Positions 42,688-51,568 of a stretch of 64,000 bases of DNA are shown piece by piece (the first letter of the stretch is position 1; each line of letters starts with the position of its first letter). Both the position numbers and the translations under genes were made by a program. Location: positions 1 through 64,000 of the forward strand of contig NZ_KB905404.1 in NCBI RefSeq assembly GCF_000379465.1, given 5' to 3'. Below the pieces are notes generated by a model. It saw nothing but the letters and a program-made list of their open reading frames with translations. It was not told where the DNA came from and made no database searches. The DNA comes from Sciscionella marina DSM 45152. Its GTDB lineage: Bacteria; Actinomycetota; Actinomycetes; Mycobacteriales; Pseudonocardiaceae.

Positions 42688-43476
42688 TTGGAGCGGTTCG
42701 TACTGACGTCGCTGGACGGAATCGGCCTGGATGCTGTGGCCCACTTGCCAACGTCCGGGGCGACCCAAGGTGTCGTGGTTCAGTTCCACGGTATCAACGC
42801 GAACATGGACGAGGGCGGGATGTATGTTCGCTTGGCCGATCAACTGGTCAGTGCGGGTTCCGCAGCGCTGAGGATCAGTTTCCGCGGGCACGGGGGCAGT
42901 GGTGGTGCGCAGCGGGGTGCGACGATCGCGGGCGAGATGCTGGATCTCCAGGCGGCGATCGAGTATGTGATGGACCGTTGGCCTGCGCGGCCGCTGTATG
43001 TTGTCGCGTCGAGTTTCGGGGCAGTATCCACGGCGCTTTCGTTGCCATGGCTGGATTCCCAGCTGGCGGGTCTGGTGTTGTGGAATCCGGTTCTGGATTT
43101 GCGGCGCACCTTCCTCGAACCAGAGCTGCCGTGGGGTCTGGAGAACTACAGTCCTGAACAGCAGGCGCGCCTGCATTCTCGTGGGAGCTTGTTCATCGAT
43201 GGCGAGTTCGAGTTGGGCAGGGTGATGTGGTCCGAGTTCGGCCACTACAACCCTGCCGACGAGTTCACACGTTCTCGCGTGGCTTCTCTGGTCGTACACG
43301 GTGACCGTGATACGGCCGTCTCCTACGAGATCGCCAAGACAGCCGCGGCGGAGAAGTCGGGCTGCCAGTTCCACACGGTGACGGGATCGGATCATGGGTT
43401 CGACACCCGGGCGCACGAGGACGAGGCGATTGCTGCGACGATCGCGTGGTTGACCGAGAAATCGTCGGCGTCGTGA
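42688..43476 (+). CDS. Alpha/beta hydrolase
   Basis: A 262-residue protein with a TTG start. VQFHGINANMDEGG holds the oxyanion region, YVVASSFGAVS the nucleophile (ASSFG instead of GxSxG), VVHGDRDTAV the acid and GSDHGFD the catalytic His. It is cytosolic, with no signal peptide. It overlaps the next gene by GTGA, so the two probably act together on one substrate, perhaps an acyl intermediate. Confidence 0.82.
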   Translation: MERFVLTSLDGIGLDAVAHLPTSGATQGVVVQFHGINANMDEGGMYVRLADQLVSAGSAALRISFRGHGGSGGAQRGATIAGEMLDLQAAIEYVMDRWPARPLYVVASSFGAVSTALSLPWLDSQLAGLVLWNPVLDLRRTFLEPELPWGLENYSPEQQARLHSRGSLFIDGEFELGRVMWSEFGHYNPADEFTRSRVASLVVHGDRDTAVSYEIAKTAAAEKSGCQFHTVTGSDHGFDTRAHEDEAIAATIAWLTEKSSAS

Positions 43477-44144
43477 AGATCTCAGACCTCTACGGTCCCG
43501 TCGAGTTGCCCGACGATGCCATCGTCGGCGAATGCTGCGTGCTGGGATTCCCCAAGGAAGCGCGTCTGCGGCAAGCACAGACCTCGCAGGGCGCCGTGGA
43601 GGCTGGTGCTCCGGTAGTGGTGGGTGCGCGCTGCCTGTTGTGCAGCCATGTAACCGTCTACGAGGGAGCTCGGATCGGCGACGATTGTTTGCTTGAGGAC
43701 CGCGTACGTATCGGATATGACTCTCGCATCGGGTCACGTAGCCGGATCATTTATGGTGCTTACGTTTGCGATCGTGTCGAGATCGATGCCGATGCGCGTG
43801 TGGCTGGGTTTGTTTGCGATGCCAGCTGGATCGGCGAACGAGCAACGGTGATGGGGCAGCTCGTACACGAATACACCAGTCCCCATCGAGACTGGTGGGC
43901 CCCGGACGAACCATCGCCGGTGGTTGAGCATGATTCGGTCGTCGGCTACGGCGCCCGTGTGATCGGCGGTGTCCGGATCGGGCCGAGAAGCTACGTCGCA
44001 GCGGGTGCAACCGTGACCTGTGATGTGCCGTCGAGACATGTGGTGACCGGGGTGAATGTTCAGACCCCCGCTGCCTCCTGGCCAGGGAGACGGTTACGAG
44101 AGCTGCTGGCGCATTGGCGCGGGGAATCTTCACCGGGCCAGTAG
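43473..44144 (+). CDS. Left-handed beta-helix acyltransferase
   Basis: 223 residues from GTG 43473. Repeated hexapeptides (VVVGARCLLCSHVTVYEGARIGDDC, split over several coils) build a left-handed beta-helix as in sugar O- or N-acyltransferases. A conserved His (QLVHEYTSPHRDWW) may be catalytic. It is translationally coupled to the hydrolase. A role in acylating a sugar or nucleotide-sugar is plausible but not shown. Confidence 0.8.
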   Translation: MKISDLYGPVELPDDAIVGECCVLGFPKEARLRQAQTSQGAVEAGAPVVVGARCLLCSHVTVYEGARIGDDCLLEDRVRIGYDSRIGSRSRIIYGAYVCDRVEIDADARVAGFVCDASWIGERATVMGQLVHEYTSPHRDWWAPDEPSPVVEHDSVVGYGARVIGGVRIGPRSYVAAGATVTCDVPSRHVVTGVNVQTPAASWPGRRLRELLAHWRGESSPGQ

Positions 44145-44184
44145 TGGTTGTGAGCGCCCGCCTGCCGAGTTGACGACCGGATGC

Positions 44185-44910
44185 TCAGGCTGGGGTGAAG
44201 AACGGCGAGTCTTCGGTGTCGCTGCCGGCCTCGTCTTTGGGGCGCTGCTGAACCAGTGGTGGCTCGCAGGCGAGGGTGGGCAGGTTCTGGTTGGGGTACC
44301 GGTCCTGGACGTCCTGGCGGGGATGGTTGATGTAGAGGGTTGGCAGGTACTCGTCGACCGGGATGATCGCTTGGTCAAGTCCGGCGTCGAGGACGGTGTC
44401 GAGGCCGCTGCGGCTGAGCAGGTAGGCGAAGCTGCAGTGGCTGTAGCCGGGGTGTACGTACCCAAGGATGGCAGGGCGGTCGGGATCGAGCTTGTACCGG
44501 CCGAGGTAGATGAAATCCGCGGCGCTGTGGGCAGCAGTCATCTCCAGCGTGTCATGGAGGTTTGTCGCGAAGTTCGGACCGACGATCGCGTCGTCTTCGA
44601 GGATCAGTGTCCAGTCCGCGTCGTGTTCGGCTGCGTCGTGCCAGCAGGCCAGGTGGGCGAGCGTGCAGCCGATCTCGCCGTATTTGAGCGGGCGGCTCCA
44701 CCAGGGATTGTCGGATTCGATCTGCCAGGGAAAGCAGCGCACACCGCGGGCCTTCAGTTCGTCAGCCGTGATGTCGAGGCCGTCGAAGCTGGTGTCCCAG
44801 TCCGAGGTGAACTGCGGGGCCAGCTCGGCGGGGATGGTGCGGCTGATCTCGCTGCGCCGGTCGCTGCGTCGGGTGAGGTTGATGACGTAGGTGCGGATCG
44901 TCGTGGCCAT
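44185..44910 (-). CDS. Glycosyltransferase family 25 protein
   Basis: A 241-residue protein with the GT25 signature: INLTRRSDRR near the start and LILEDDAIVG near residue 105, with the EDD diad for metal and donor binding. PVDEYLPTLYI is the later conserved element. It probably transfers a hexose to a small molecule or surface glycan. It follows 6 bases after the unknown gene upstream, so both share a transcript. Confidence 0.85.
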   Translation of the reverse strand: MATTIRTYVINLTRRSDRRSEISRTIPAELAPQFTSDWDTSFDGLDITADELKARGVRCFPWQIESDNPWWSRPLKYGEIGCTLAHLACWHDAAEHDADWTLILEDDAIVGPNFATNLHDTLEMTAAHSAADFIYLGRYKLDPDRPAILGYVHPGYSHCSFAYLLSRSGLDTVLDAGLDQAIIPVDEYLPTLYINHPRQDVQDRYPNQNLPTLACEPPLVQQRPKDEAGSDTEDSPFFTPA

Positions 44911-44916
44911 GACTGT

Positions 44917-46116
44917 TCAGTTCTGGTGTCCGAGGTAGCGGTGCGTGTTGTTCGTGATGACTTGGAATGGTTCGTTGTGGTGGCGGGTGAGGATCAGCAG
45001 GGGCTCGACGTCGTTGAGGTCGGCGACGTCGGTGATGCCGCCGACCCGACGGGCCTCGGTGACGAGCACGAAGTCTGCCTCGCCGACACGATCGGTGAGG
45101 TATTGGGTGCTGCGTTCACCGCGATTACCTTCAAGCAGGCAGTAAGCCGCGCCGAGTACGCCGAGGGTGAGGCAGCCGCCAAGGAGGAACACGGTGGTCC
45201 CTTGGGCGAGGGTTAGGCGTGTCAGGACAGCCAGGTCTTCGAGTAGTGCTCCGCGGTGTCCCCATTTGGGGCCGAGGGCCATTTCGATTTGGGGAACGAC
45301 GAGGGGGTCGTCCTCACCGAGCTCGTGGGGTTCGAAGTGGAATGGGAGCTGTGGCAAAAAGGAGCGGTACTTCGCGTTCCATGGTGGCCCACCGACCACT
45401 ACCAGGACGTCGGATTCCGTGGCGTAGTGCTCTGATGGGGCGAAGTCGCGCACGGTCGCTTCGGGTTCGAGTTGGGCGAAGCGGGTGCGCAGGTAGATGA
45501 GGGTGTCCAGGTCGGCGAACTTGGCGTACCGCAGATAGTTCCGGTCTTCTGCTGCGGCGTATTCCGGGCGCTCGTCCGCTGGGATCTCGGAGCACACGAC
45601 ATCGATACGGGCACTTGGGTGTAGTCCCCAGAACTGCTTGGTCCCGTCCCGACTATCCGCTTTGCCTGTTGCCGTGTTTGCAGGGCTGGGCGTCGAGCTC
45701 GTTGGTGCGTGCGCCTCGTTCAAGAGTTGGTAGGCAAGCGTGTCAACGGCGGAATCGGCTTGGCGCCGCACGGTCATGGAGACACATCCTTGCGCCGCAG
45801 CGTAGGACGATCGCCGTTCAGTGAGGGTCGGATAGCAGTGATCGGCCGACAGGTTGAACTCGACGTCCAGGACATCACGGATTGCGGGGACCTGCTCCTC
45901 AATAGCCGCACGCAGTGTCTGTACCAGGTGCTTGACTTCAGCCGCCGAGCTTTGATCACCGACACCCTGGCGCCCAAGATAGTGCCGCACCGGGGCGCTG
46001 AGCGAATCCAGCACCGCCGTTGGACGCGCCAGAGCGAGTCCTCGTCGCAATCGCACGAGGTCGCGCCTAATTTCCTCCAGGCTCGGAGAACGGTCGTCGC
46101 TCACGATGAACACCAT
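44917..46116 (-). CDS. Unknown protein with GGPPWN motif
   Basis: A 399-residue protein. The N-terminal third is helical (EEIRRDLVRLRRGLALA). The second part is alpha/beta (RIDVVCSEIPADERPEY, RNYLRYAKFADLDTLIYLR, DVLVVVGGPPWNAKYR) and recalls nucleotide-binding sensor folds, though I cannot name it. The last third has a possible hydrophobic segment (TVFLLGGCLTLGVLGAAYCL). It is co-transcribed with the GT25 gene. The 16-bp dyad at 46128-46143 lies 11 bases before the start. Confidence 0.65.
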   Translation of the reverse strand: MVFIVSDDRSPSLEEIRRDLVRLRRGLALARPTAVLDSLSAPVRHYLGRQGVGDQSSAAEVKHLVQTLRAAIEEQVPAIRDVLDVEFNLSADHCYPTLTERRSSYAAAQGCVSMTVRRQADSAVDTLAYQLLNEAHAPTSSTPSPANTATGKADSRDGTKQFWGLHPSARIDVVCSEIPADERPEYAAAEDRNYLRYAKFADLDTLIYLRTRFAQLEPEATVRDFAPSEHYATESDVLVVVGGPPWNAKYRSFLPQLPFHFEPHELGEDDPLVVPQIEMALGPKWGHRGALLEDLAVLTRLTLAQGTTVFLLGGCLTLGVLGAAYCLLEGNRGERSTQYLTDRVGEADFVLVTEARRVGGITDVADLNDVEPLLILTRHHNEPFQVITNNTHRYLGHQN

Positions 46117-46127
46117 ATGATCAGTTT

Positions 46128-46143
46128 CTGTTCAGTTGAACAG
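46128..46143. promoter_or_regulatory. Short dyad upstream of the GGPPWN gene
   Basis: CTGTTCA-GT-TGAACAG, perfect 7-bp half-sites around two bases, 11 bases upstream of ATG 46116 on the minus strand. Candidate operator. Confidence 0.45.
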
Positions 46144-46347
46144 TAACTCATCCAATTTTTGGGATTTCGGGCCGTGCCTCCAGAAACCACACTGAGCGTA
46201 CAAACCCACTGCTGTCGGGGCGACCACAAGAACCGGCGACGGGTTTCCTCATCCAGACGCAACCGTAAGTGAAGGCTGTCAATCCATGTGCGACCTGACG
46301 AGCTCCCCTGTACCTGACCACGTGATTCCAGACAGGAGTGTCCACGG

Positions 46348-46866
46348 ATGCACGCGCAGGTAGCATCGATGCGAATCGTCCTGGTCCGACTCCAGCCCGC
46401 ATACGCACGCGGCGAAATCGACCGGGTCTGCCATGCCACCTACGTGGATCCCGCATCGCCACCGGCGACGATCAAGACCCTGTGCGGGCTGCACCTCGAT
46501 CCCCGAACGGTCGACTTTTTCGGCCGCGCGACAGGGGTTCTGTGTTCGGGATGCGCGCCAGCGGTGCGCATGCCAAGGTCGGCTAATCCTCAGGAAACGG
46601 CCGAACCTGTCAGCACCGGGACGAGGCTCGACCTGGCGCCTGCGGCGGCGATCGTGCCGGGCAGCCCTGCGATCGGATTGCGGGACGAACGGCTGGTACA
46701 CCGGGTCCCGTCAGAACCGATCGTTCGCGAACTCCATGGCAAGCCAGTGGTTCTCGCGCCCTGCGGTGTGATGGCGCATCCAGTCACGAGCGAGCCACCG
46801 CGCAGCTGGGCTCGCTGCCGCACATGCGCAGAAGACGAAGGCAGTTATGGCGCCATCCGGGATTGA
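46348..46866 (+). CDS. Unknown protein with paired Cys motifs
   Basis: 172 residues from ATG 46348 with AGGAG 9 bases upstream. CHATYVDPASPP, TLCGLHLDP, CSGCAP, APCGVMAHP and ARCRTCAED suggest two duplicated zinc-binding halves that face each other. It lies 140 bases upstream of the nucleotide operon and may be part of it. The family is not recognised. Confidence 0.65.
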   Translation: MHAQVASMRIVLVRLQPAYARGEIDRVCHATYVDPASPPATIKTLCGLHLDPRTVDFFGRATGVLCSGCAPAVRMPRSANPQETAEPVSTGTRLDLAPAAAIVPGSPAIGLRDERLVHRVPSEPIVRELHGKPVVLAPCGVMAHPVTSEPPRSWARCRTCAEDEGSYGAIRD

Positions 46867-47006
46867 GGAGGAGAAGAGCTTGTCGCGTGGTTTCGCATTC
46901 CCAGACCTCGCGGCGGGGCGGCATGGCCTCTGCGTCGGCATGCGTGCCGTCTCGCCGCGGACCAGACACGACAGCGATCCACGGAAGTGAGGGTGGGGTT
47001 CCGTTG

Positions 47007-48032
47007 ATGTTGACGGTGCAGAGTTTCCCGACTTTCGAGCGCGCCTATGGGGCGGTGCTTGATCAGGTGGTGAACCGGTATTGGTACCGGAACGCGCCGC
47101 GCGGGATAGAGAGTCGTGAGGTGTTGAACGTGGGGTTTCAGCTCAACGATCCGATCCAGCGTGTGGCGTGGCTGGGTTCGCGGCGCACGAATGTCGTGTT
47201 CTGTTTCGCGGAGGCGTTGTGGTTTCTGTGGGGCCGTGACGATCTGGCGATGATGGCCTACTACGCGCCGAGGATGCGTGCCTACTCGCGTGATCAGACC
47301 ACGATCACTGGTGCTTCGTATGGCACCCGCCTGTTCGGTGACATCGATGAGGATGAGCGTTCGCAGTTCGATCGCTGCCTGGAGTTGATCCGCGGTGATC
47401 CGGCGACGAAGCGATCGTTCATGGTGATCTTTCGTCCGTGGGAGACCACCGACCCGGCTCATCCGGATGTGTCGTGTGCGGTGGGGTTCCAGCTGTTGGC
47501 CAGGGATGGGTTGTTGAACGCGACCTGCTACATGCGCGCCAACGATGCGATGCAGGGCCTGGTCTCGGATGTTTTCTCGTTCACGCTGATTCAGGAGTTC
47601 GCCGCCCGCCTGCTCGGCCTCGACGTCGGCGTGTACGGGCACCTGGTCGGGTCGATGCACCTGGGCGTGAAGCACCTCTCCCGCGCCCAAACCGTCCTGG
47701 ACGAGATACGCCAGCCGGACACGGTGCCGCGGCGGTTCCGGTTTCCAGCGATGCCCACCGACACGGGCTGGGATGATGTGCAAGCGTTGCGCGGGCACGA
47801 ATACGCGTTGCGGACCAACGAGATGCGCTACCCGCCCTGGTATATCGAGTCTCTCGGGTTCCCTTGGTATTGGCAGCAGGTGCTGTTGTTGTTCGAGTGC
47901 TATCGCCAGATCGCGCACGAGCCCGAGCAGAGTCTGGATCCGGTCACGCTGGCCGCGTTGGATCCCGGGTTCGCGTGGCTGGTTCGGCATCGGTGGCCCA
48001 GCCGCATGCCCACCACCGGGGGATCAGCGTGA
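47007..48032 (+). CDS. Thymidylate synthase homologue, probable CMP/dCMP hydroxymethylase
   Basis: 341 residues from ATG 47007. The nucleophile is Cys157 (VSCAVGFQ). From that Cys the sequence aligns without gaps to E. coli ThyA: Gln151, Arg166, Asp169 and Gly173 are kept, but Asn177, which reads the uracil ring, is Asp188 here. That exchange is the mark of dCMP and CMP hydroxymethylases (T4 gp42, MilA, BcmA). Tyr209, near the ribose, is Gly220. A cytosine nucleotide substrate is therefore likely. The enzyme heads the coupled operon. Confidence 0.82.
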   Translation: MLTVQSFPTFERAYGAVLDQVVNRYWYRNAPRGIESREVLNVGFQLNDPIQRVAWLGSRRTNVVFCFAEALWFLWGRDDLAMMAYYAPRMRAYSRDQTTITGASYGTRLFGDIDEDERSQFDRCLELIRGDPATKRSFMVIFRPWETTDPAHPDVSCAVGFQLLARDGLLNATCYMRANDAMQGLVSDVFSFTLIQEFAARLLGLDVGVYGHLVGSMHLGVKHLSRAQTVLDEIRQPDTVPRRFRFPAMPTDTGWDDVQALRGHEYALRTNEMRYPPWYIESLGFPWYWQQVLLLFECYRQIAHEPEQSLDPVTLAALDPGFAWLVRHRWPSRMPTTGGSA

Positions 48033-48610
48033 AGCGGCATAGCGGGGTGTCGGGGTGCGTGCTGGATGGGGTCGAGTGGTCGCGGTGGACGGTGATCCTC
48101 GTGAAGCCGGACGCGCTGCGCCGCGGGCTGGATCGGCATGTGCTGACCCGGATCGGGTTGGAAGTCGATGTGGTTGCGCAGGTGCGGGTCACGGTCGCGG
48201 CGTGGCAGATCCATGTGCATTACGCGGACATGCTCGTTGACGCGGACTGGTTTCCCGGTCTGGATGTGCCGGCCGTGCTCGAGGCCATGTATGTCGGGCG
48301 CGAGGTGATCGTCGCTCTCGGGCGCGGGCGCGACGACCATACGACTTCTCGGGTTCGGGCGCTGCTGGGGCATTTCGATCCCTCCCGGGCGGCGCTGGGC
48401 ACGATCCGCGGGGATCTGGGCATCGACACCCTGGCACGTGCTCGCGTGCGGGGCCGGTTCGTGGAGAACCTCGTGCACACCAGCGATACCCCGGCCGCGA
48501 CCCGACGGGATTTCGGCACGTGGTTCGGCGCGGACCAACACGCCCTACTCGACCCCACCAGCCTCGCCGAGGATGGCCAGGCTGGCGCGATGAAGGAGGT
48601 TTCCCCATGA
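48029..48610 (+). CDS. Nucleoside diphosphate kinase homologue
   Basis: 193 residues from GTG 48029, overlapping the previous stop (GTGA). VILVKPDALRRGL, GTIRGDLGID and NLVHTSDTPAATRRDFGTWF are NDP-kinase motifs; the catalytic His lies in NLVH. The protein is longer and more divergent than housekeeping NDP kinases and probably phosphorylates, or only binds, the modified nucleotide. It is coupled to the radical SAM gene by an ATGA overlap. Confidence 0.82.
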   Translation: MKRHSGVSGCVLDGVEWSRWTVILVKPDALRRGLDRHVLTRIGLEVDVVAQVRVTVAAWQIHVHYADMLVDADWFPGLDVPAVLEAMYVGREVIVALGRGRDDHTTSRVRALLGHFDPSRAALGTIRGDLGIDTLARARVRGRFVENLVHTSDTPAATRRDFGTWFGADQHALLDPTSLAEDGQAGAMKEVSP

Positions 48611-49848
48611 CTCGCCTAGGTTCACTGAACACTGGTCCGCGCACGCTGCCGTTGATGCCCGCCGGGCAGCAGGACGGGCTGGATCCGTATATGGCCCAGA
48701 TCGTGACCTACCGCAAAAGCGGGCTCTCGTTGAACCACATCATCGGCTGCCCGTTGGATTGTGGTTATTGTGTGCGGCATTTCTGGGGCAACTTCGACGT
48801 GAAAACCCCACACCTGCTGGTCTCCACCGGTCGGGCGGTGGAGTTGTTGGTGGCCCACGAGGGATTCCGCCCGCACATCACTCCGGTCCAGTTGTTCAAC
48901 AAGGCCACCGACCCGTTCCTGCCCGGGGTGAAACCGCACCTATTCGCGGTGCTGCGCGACCTCGATGCCCGTGGGTTGACGAATCTGGTCTTGGTGATCA
49001 CCCGGTTCCGCGTCACCGAACGGGATATGGCCGCCCTCGAAGAACTCCGGCATCTGCGGGTGACGGTGTTGTTCACCTATTCGGGCATCACCGATGAGCG
49101 GGTCGAACCGATCGCGAAATCCCGCATCACCGTCTCCTCCCTGCACACCGCCTGCCGCACCAAACAGCGCACGAAGGTGATTCTGTACTGGCGCCCGATC
49201 GTGCCGGGCTGGAACGACGACCCCGCCACCATGGCGCATGTGCTCGACATTGGTCGGGATGCTGATGCGGTCGTGTTCACCGGCTATTACCACAAGGAAG
49301 AAAACGCTGACTACCTCCGCAACCTCGGCGTCGAGGTCCCGTACGCGCACGACTACGCGCGCCGCAAGGTGCTGCCCGCCGAGCTGGATCAGACCGTGAT
49401 CGATGCCTGGCGCGCCTCCGGGGCCCGGGCGCCGTTGTTCCGCAAAACCTCCTGCGGCGTGTCGTTCGTGCACGGGGTGGCGGATTACAACGGGCATTGG
49501 GGTGTGCGCGAGCTCTGCGATATCTGCCCCACCCAGCAGCAACAACGCTGTTCCCAAGTCCACGTACCACCCACCCAGGATCGGCTGGAGCAGGTGCTGG
49601 ACCAGCTGGGGTATGAGACCCCGGTGATGCTGGATGGCGGGCATATCTGGACGCACGGGTTGAGCGAGCAGCAGCGCTATCCGATCCAGCACCAGCTCGG
49701 CTACCAGATCTGGGACCTCGACCTGCCCCACTTCGCCCACGCCCACGGCCGCTCCCTCACCGGCTATGCGCCCAGCGCGGAAGACCAGGACCATATTGCG
49801 GCGGTGCGCGACCGGTTCAGCGCGGAAACGAGGTTTGATGACGACTAA
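48607..49848 (+). CDS. Radical SAM enzyme
   Basis: 413 residues from ATG 48607. The iron-sulfur motif is CPLDCGYC (Cys48, Cys52, Cys55). The barrel follows (HITPVQLFNKATDPFL, RFRVTERDM). A C-terminal set of Cys (ELCDICPTQQQQRC) may bind a second cluster or zinc. The overall layout recalls spore photoproduct lyase/Elp3-like enzymes. It probably performs a radical change on the nucleotide made by the upstream enzymes. The reaction is unknown. Confidence 0.82.
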   Translation: MTRLGSLNTGPRTLPLMPAGQQDGLDPYMAQIVTYRKSGLSLNHIIGCPLDCGYCVRHFWGNFDVKTPHLLVSTGRAVELLVAHEGFRPHITPVQLFNKATDPFLPGVKPHLFAVLRDLDARGLTNLVLVITRFRVTERDMAALEELRHLRVTVLFTYSGITDERVEPIAKSRITVSSLHTACRTKQRTKVILYWRPIVPGWNDDPATMAHVLDIGRDADAVVFTGYYHKEENADYLRNLGVEVPYAHDYARRKVLPAELDQTVIDAWRASGARAPLFRKTSCGVSFVHGVADYNGHWGVRELCDICPTQQQQRCSQVHVPPTQDRLEQVLDQLGYETPVMLDGGHIWTHGLSEQQRYPIQHQLGYQIWDLDLPHFAHAHGRSLTGYAPSAEDQDHIAAVRDRFSAETRFDDD

Positions 49849-49881
49849 CACCGTATCCGCCCGGTATCCGAGGGGGCAGCG

Positions 49882-50523
49882 TTGAACACACCAGCCGCGG
49901 CGTGGACACATGCCGACCTCGTCTGCATTGACCTCGAAGGCACCGGACCCCAGGACCCCGCGGGCGAAGCCATGCTCGAAATCGCCCTCGTCCCCCTCAT
50001 CCACGGGGAACCGGCTATCGCGCAGGCGTACAGCACGTTAGTCAATCCCGGCCGCCCCATCCCGCGCGGGCCGTGGATTTCCCCGGGCATCACCAACCCG
50101 GTTCTGGCCACCGCGCCGTCTCTGGCGGAGGTCGCCCCGACGATCGCGTCGCGGGTCGCCGGGAAGATCCTGGTCGGGCATAACGTCGCCGTCGACTGGC
50201 GCCTGCTACACCAGCTCGTCCCCGAGGCAGCGCCGGTCGAGCTGCTCGACACGCTCCGGCTGGCCCGCGCCCTGCACCCCGAACGCAAGAGCGGCCACGG
50301 ACTCGCCTCTTGGCTGGAACGGCTCATCCTCACCCCACGCGTCGATGAGCTGGTTCCCGGGAGTCAGCACCACCGGGCCCTCTGGGATGCCACCGCCGCC
50401 GGGCTCCTGCTTGCCGCGCTGCTGGCCGATCAACCCCACGATCTCGCCTCTTTGCGCACTCTGGCCGGTATCCGCCTCACCCCAGCACCCGAGCCCATGG
50501 AGCAGCCATCGTTATGGGACTAG
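49882..50523 (+). CDS. DEDDh 3'-5' exonuclease
   Basis: 213 residues from TTG 49882 (GAGGGGG upstream). The DEDDh motifs are LVCIDLEGTG (Exo I), VGHNVAVDWRLL (Exo II) and HRALWDATA (Exo III with His). It resembles the proofreading epsilon/oligoribonuclease group. In this operon it may act on short nucleic acids or on nucleotide-linked products. It overlaps the next gene by 10 bases. Confidence 0.82.
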   Translation: MNTPAAAWTHADLVCIDLEGTGPQDPAGEAMLEIALVPLIHGEPAIAQAYSTLVNPGRPIPRGPWISPGITNPVLATAPSLAEVAPTIASRVAGKILVGHNVAVDWRLLHQLVPEAAPVELLDTLRLARALHPERKSGHGLASWLERLILTPRVDELVPGSQHHRALWDATAAGLLLAALLADQPHDLASLRTLAGIRLTPAPEPMEQPSLWD

Positions 50524-51329
50524 CAACACCACCCGCACTCCCGGCCACCGCGAGCGGCACGTTCTGGCTCGGCGGGGACCTGCCCGTACACCGGATCGGG
50601 TTCGGGGCCATGCAACTCACCGGCCCCGGACACTGGGGCCCACCACCCGATCTGGCTCGGGCGCGGGCGGTGCTGCGGGACGCGGTCGCGCTCGGGGTCA
50701 ACCACATCGACACCGCCGACGCCTACGGACCCCACACGGGCGAAACCCTCATCCACGACACCCTCCACCCCTATCCCGAGCGCCTGGTCATCGCCACCAA
50801 GGGCGGCATGACCCGCCCTGGTCCCAACCGGTGGCAACCCCACGGCGATCCCGACTATCTGCGCCGGTGTGTCGACGCCAGCCTCACCCGGCTCGGCCTC
50901 GAGCGCATCGACCTGTACTACCTGCACCGCATCGACCCACATGTGCCCCTCGCAGACCAGCTCGGCGTCCTCACCGAAGCACAGCAGGCCGGCAAGATCC
51001 GCCACCTCGGCGTCTCCAAGGTCAATCTGGACCAGCTCCGCGAGGCCCGGACCCATGCCGAGATCGTCGCGGTGCAAAACCGCAGCAACACCGCCATCCC
51101 GGACACCGAGGTGCATGACTACTGCACCCGATACGGCATCGCCTACGTCCCCTTCGCGCCCCTCGGCGCCGGAGCCCTGCTGCCGCAAGCAAACAAAACC
51201 CGTGCGGTTGGCGAACAGTTGCGCTGGCAACTCGACCGCTCCCCGGTCACCCTGCCCATCCCCGGCACCGGCAACCCGGCCCATCTGCACCACAACATCG
51301 AAGCCGCTAGAAAGACCCGAACCCCATGA
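50514..51329 (+). CDS. Aldo/keto reductase
   Basis: A 271-residue TIM-barrel oxidoreductase. HRIGFGAMQL, NHIDTADAYG (Asp and Tyr of the tetrad), LVIATKGGM (Lys) and YYLHRIDPH (His) are visible; GVSKVNLDQL and PGTGNPAHL bind NADPH. It reduces a carbonyl, perhaps a sugar or a formyl group arising in the pathway. Overlaps with both neighbours indicate tight co-expression. Confidence 0.88.
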   Translation: MGLATPPALPATASGTFWLGGDLPVHRIGFGAMQLTGPGHWGPPPDLARARAVLRDAVALGVNHIDTADAYGPHTGETLIHDTLHPYPERLVIATKGGMTRPGPNRWQPHGDPDYLRRCVDASLTRLGLERIDLYYLHRIDPHVPLADQLGVLTEAQQAGKIRHLGVSKVNLDQLREARTHAEIVAVQNRSNTAIPDTEVHDYCTRYGIAYVPFAPLGAGALLPQANKTRAVGEQLRWQLDRSPVTLPIPGTGNPAHLHHNIEAARKTRTP

Positions 51330-51568
51330 CAATCCCCGAAACACCATTGCAGGTTTGGAACATCACCATCCAAGGCCGCAACCTCGGCCAGGCGCTGCGG
51401 AACGCCGGTGAGTGGTTTCACCAGCAGGGCATCGATGACGCCACCGGCTACGGCATCAACATCGAGCAAATCGAACTCGACGCCACCTACCTCGACATCT
51501 GCTACCGCCCCATGCACGACGACGAGAATCTCGACGCCCCGAGCTCCGAGGGGAGGAGCATGCCGTGA
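51326..51568 (+). CDS. Small unknown protein
   Basis: 80 residues, overlapping the reductase by ATGA and the methyltransferase by GTGA. LQVWNITIQGRNLGQALRNA and WFHQQGIDDATGYGINIEQI indicate a small alpha/beta protein. It may be a subunit or a carrier for the pathway; a precursor peptide is a less likely alternative. No family recognised. Confidence 0.7.
   Translation: MTIPETPLQVWNITIQGRNLGQALRNAGEWFHQQGIDDATGYGINIEQIELDATYLDICYRPMHDDENLDAPSSEGRSMP

Noticed and set aside
44056-45216. 386-codon plus-strand frame
   Set aside because: Antisense to the GT25 gene and part of the unknown gene; Val/Gly/Asp-rich shadow.
46845-47990. 381-codon minus-strand frame
   Set aside because: Antisense to the ThyA-like gene with its clear active site.
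48607-49848. Viperin-like identity for the radical SAM enzyme
   Set aside because: The cluster motif is CPLDCGYC and the rest of the sequence does not show viperin features; only a generic radical SAM call is justified.
48940-50004. 354-codon minus-strand frame
   Set aside because: Antisense to the radical SAM gene; no motif of its own.
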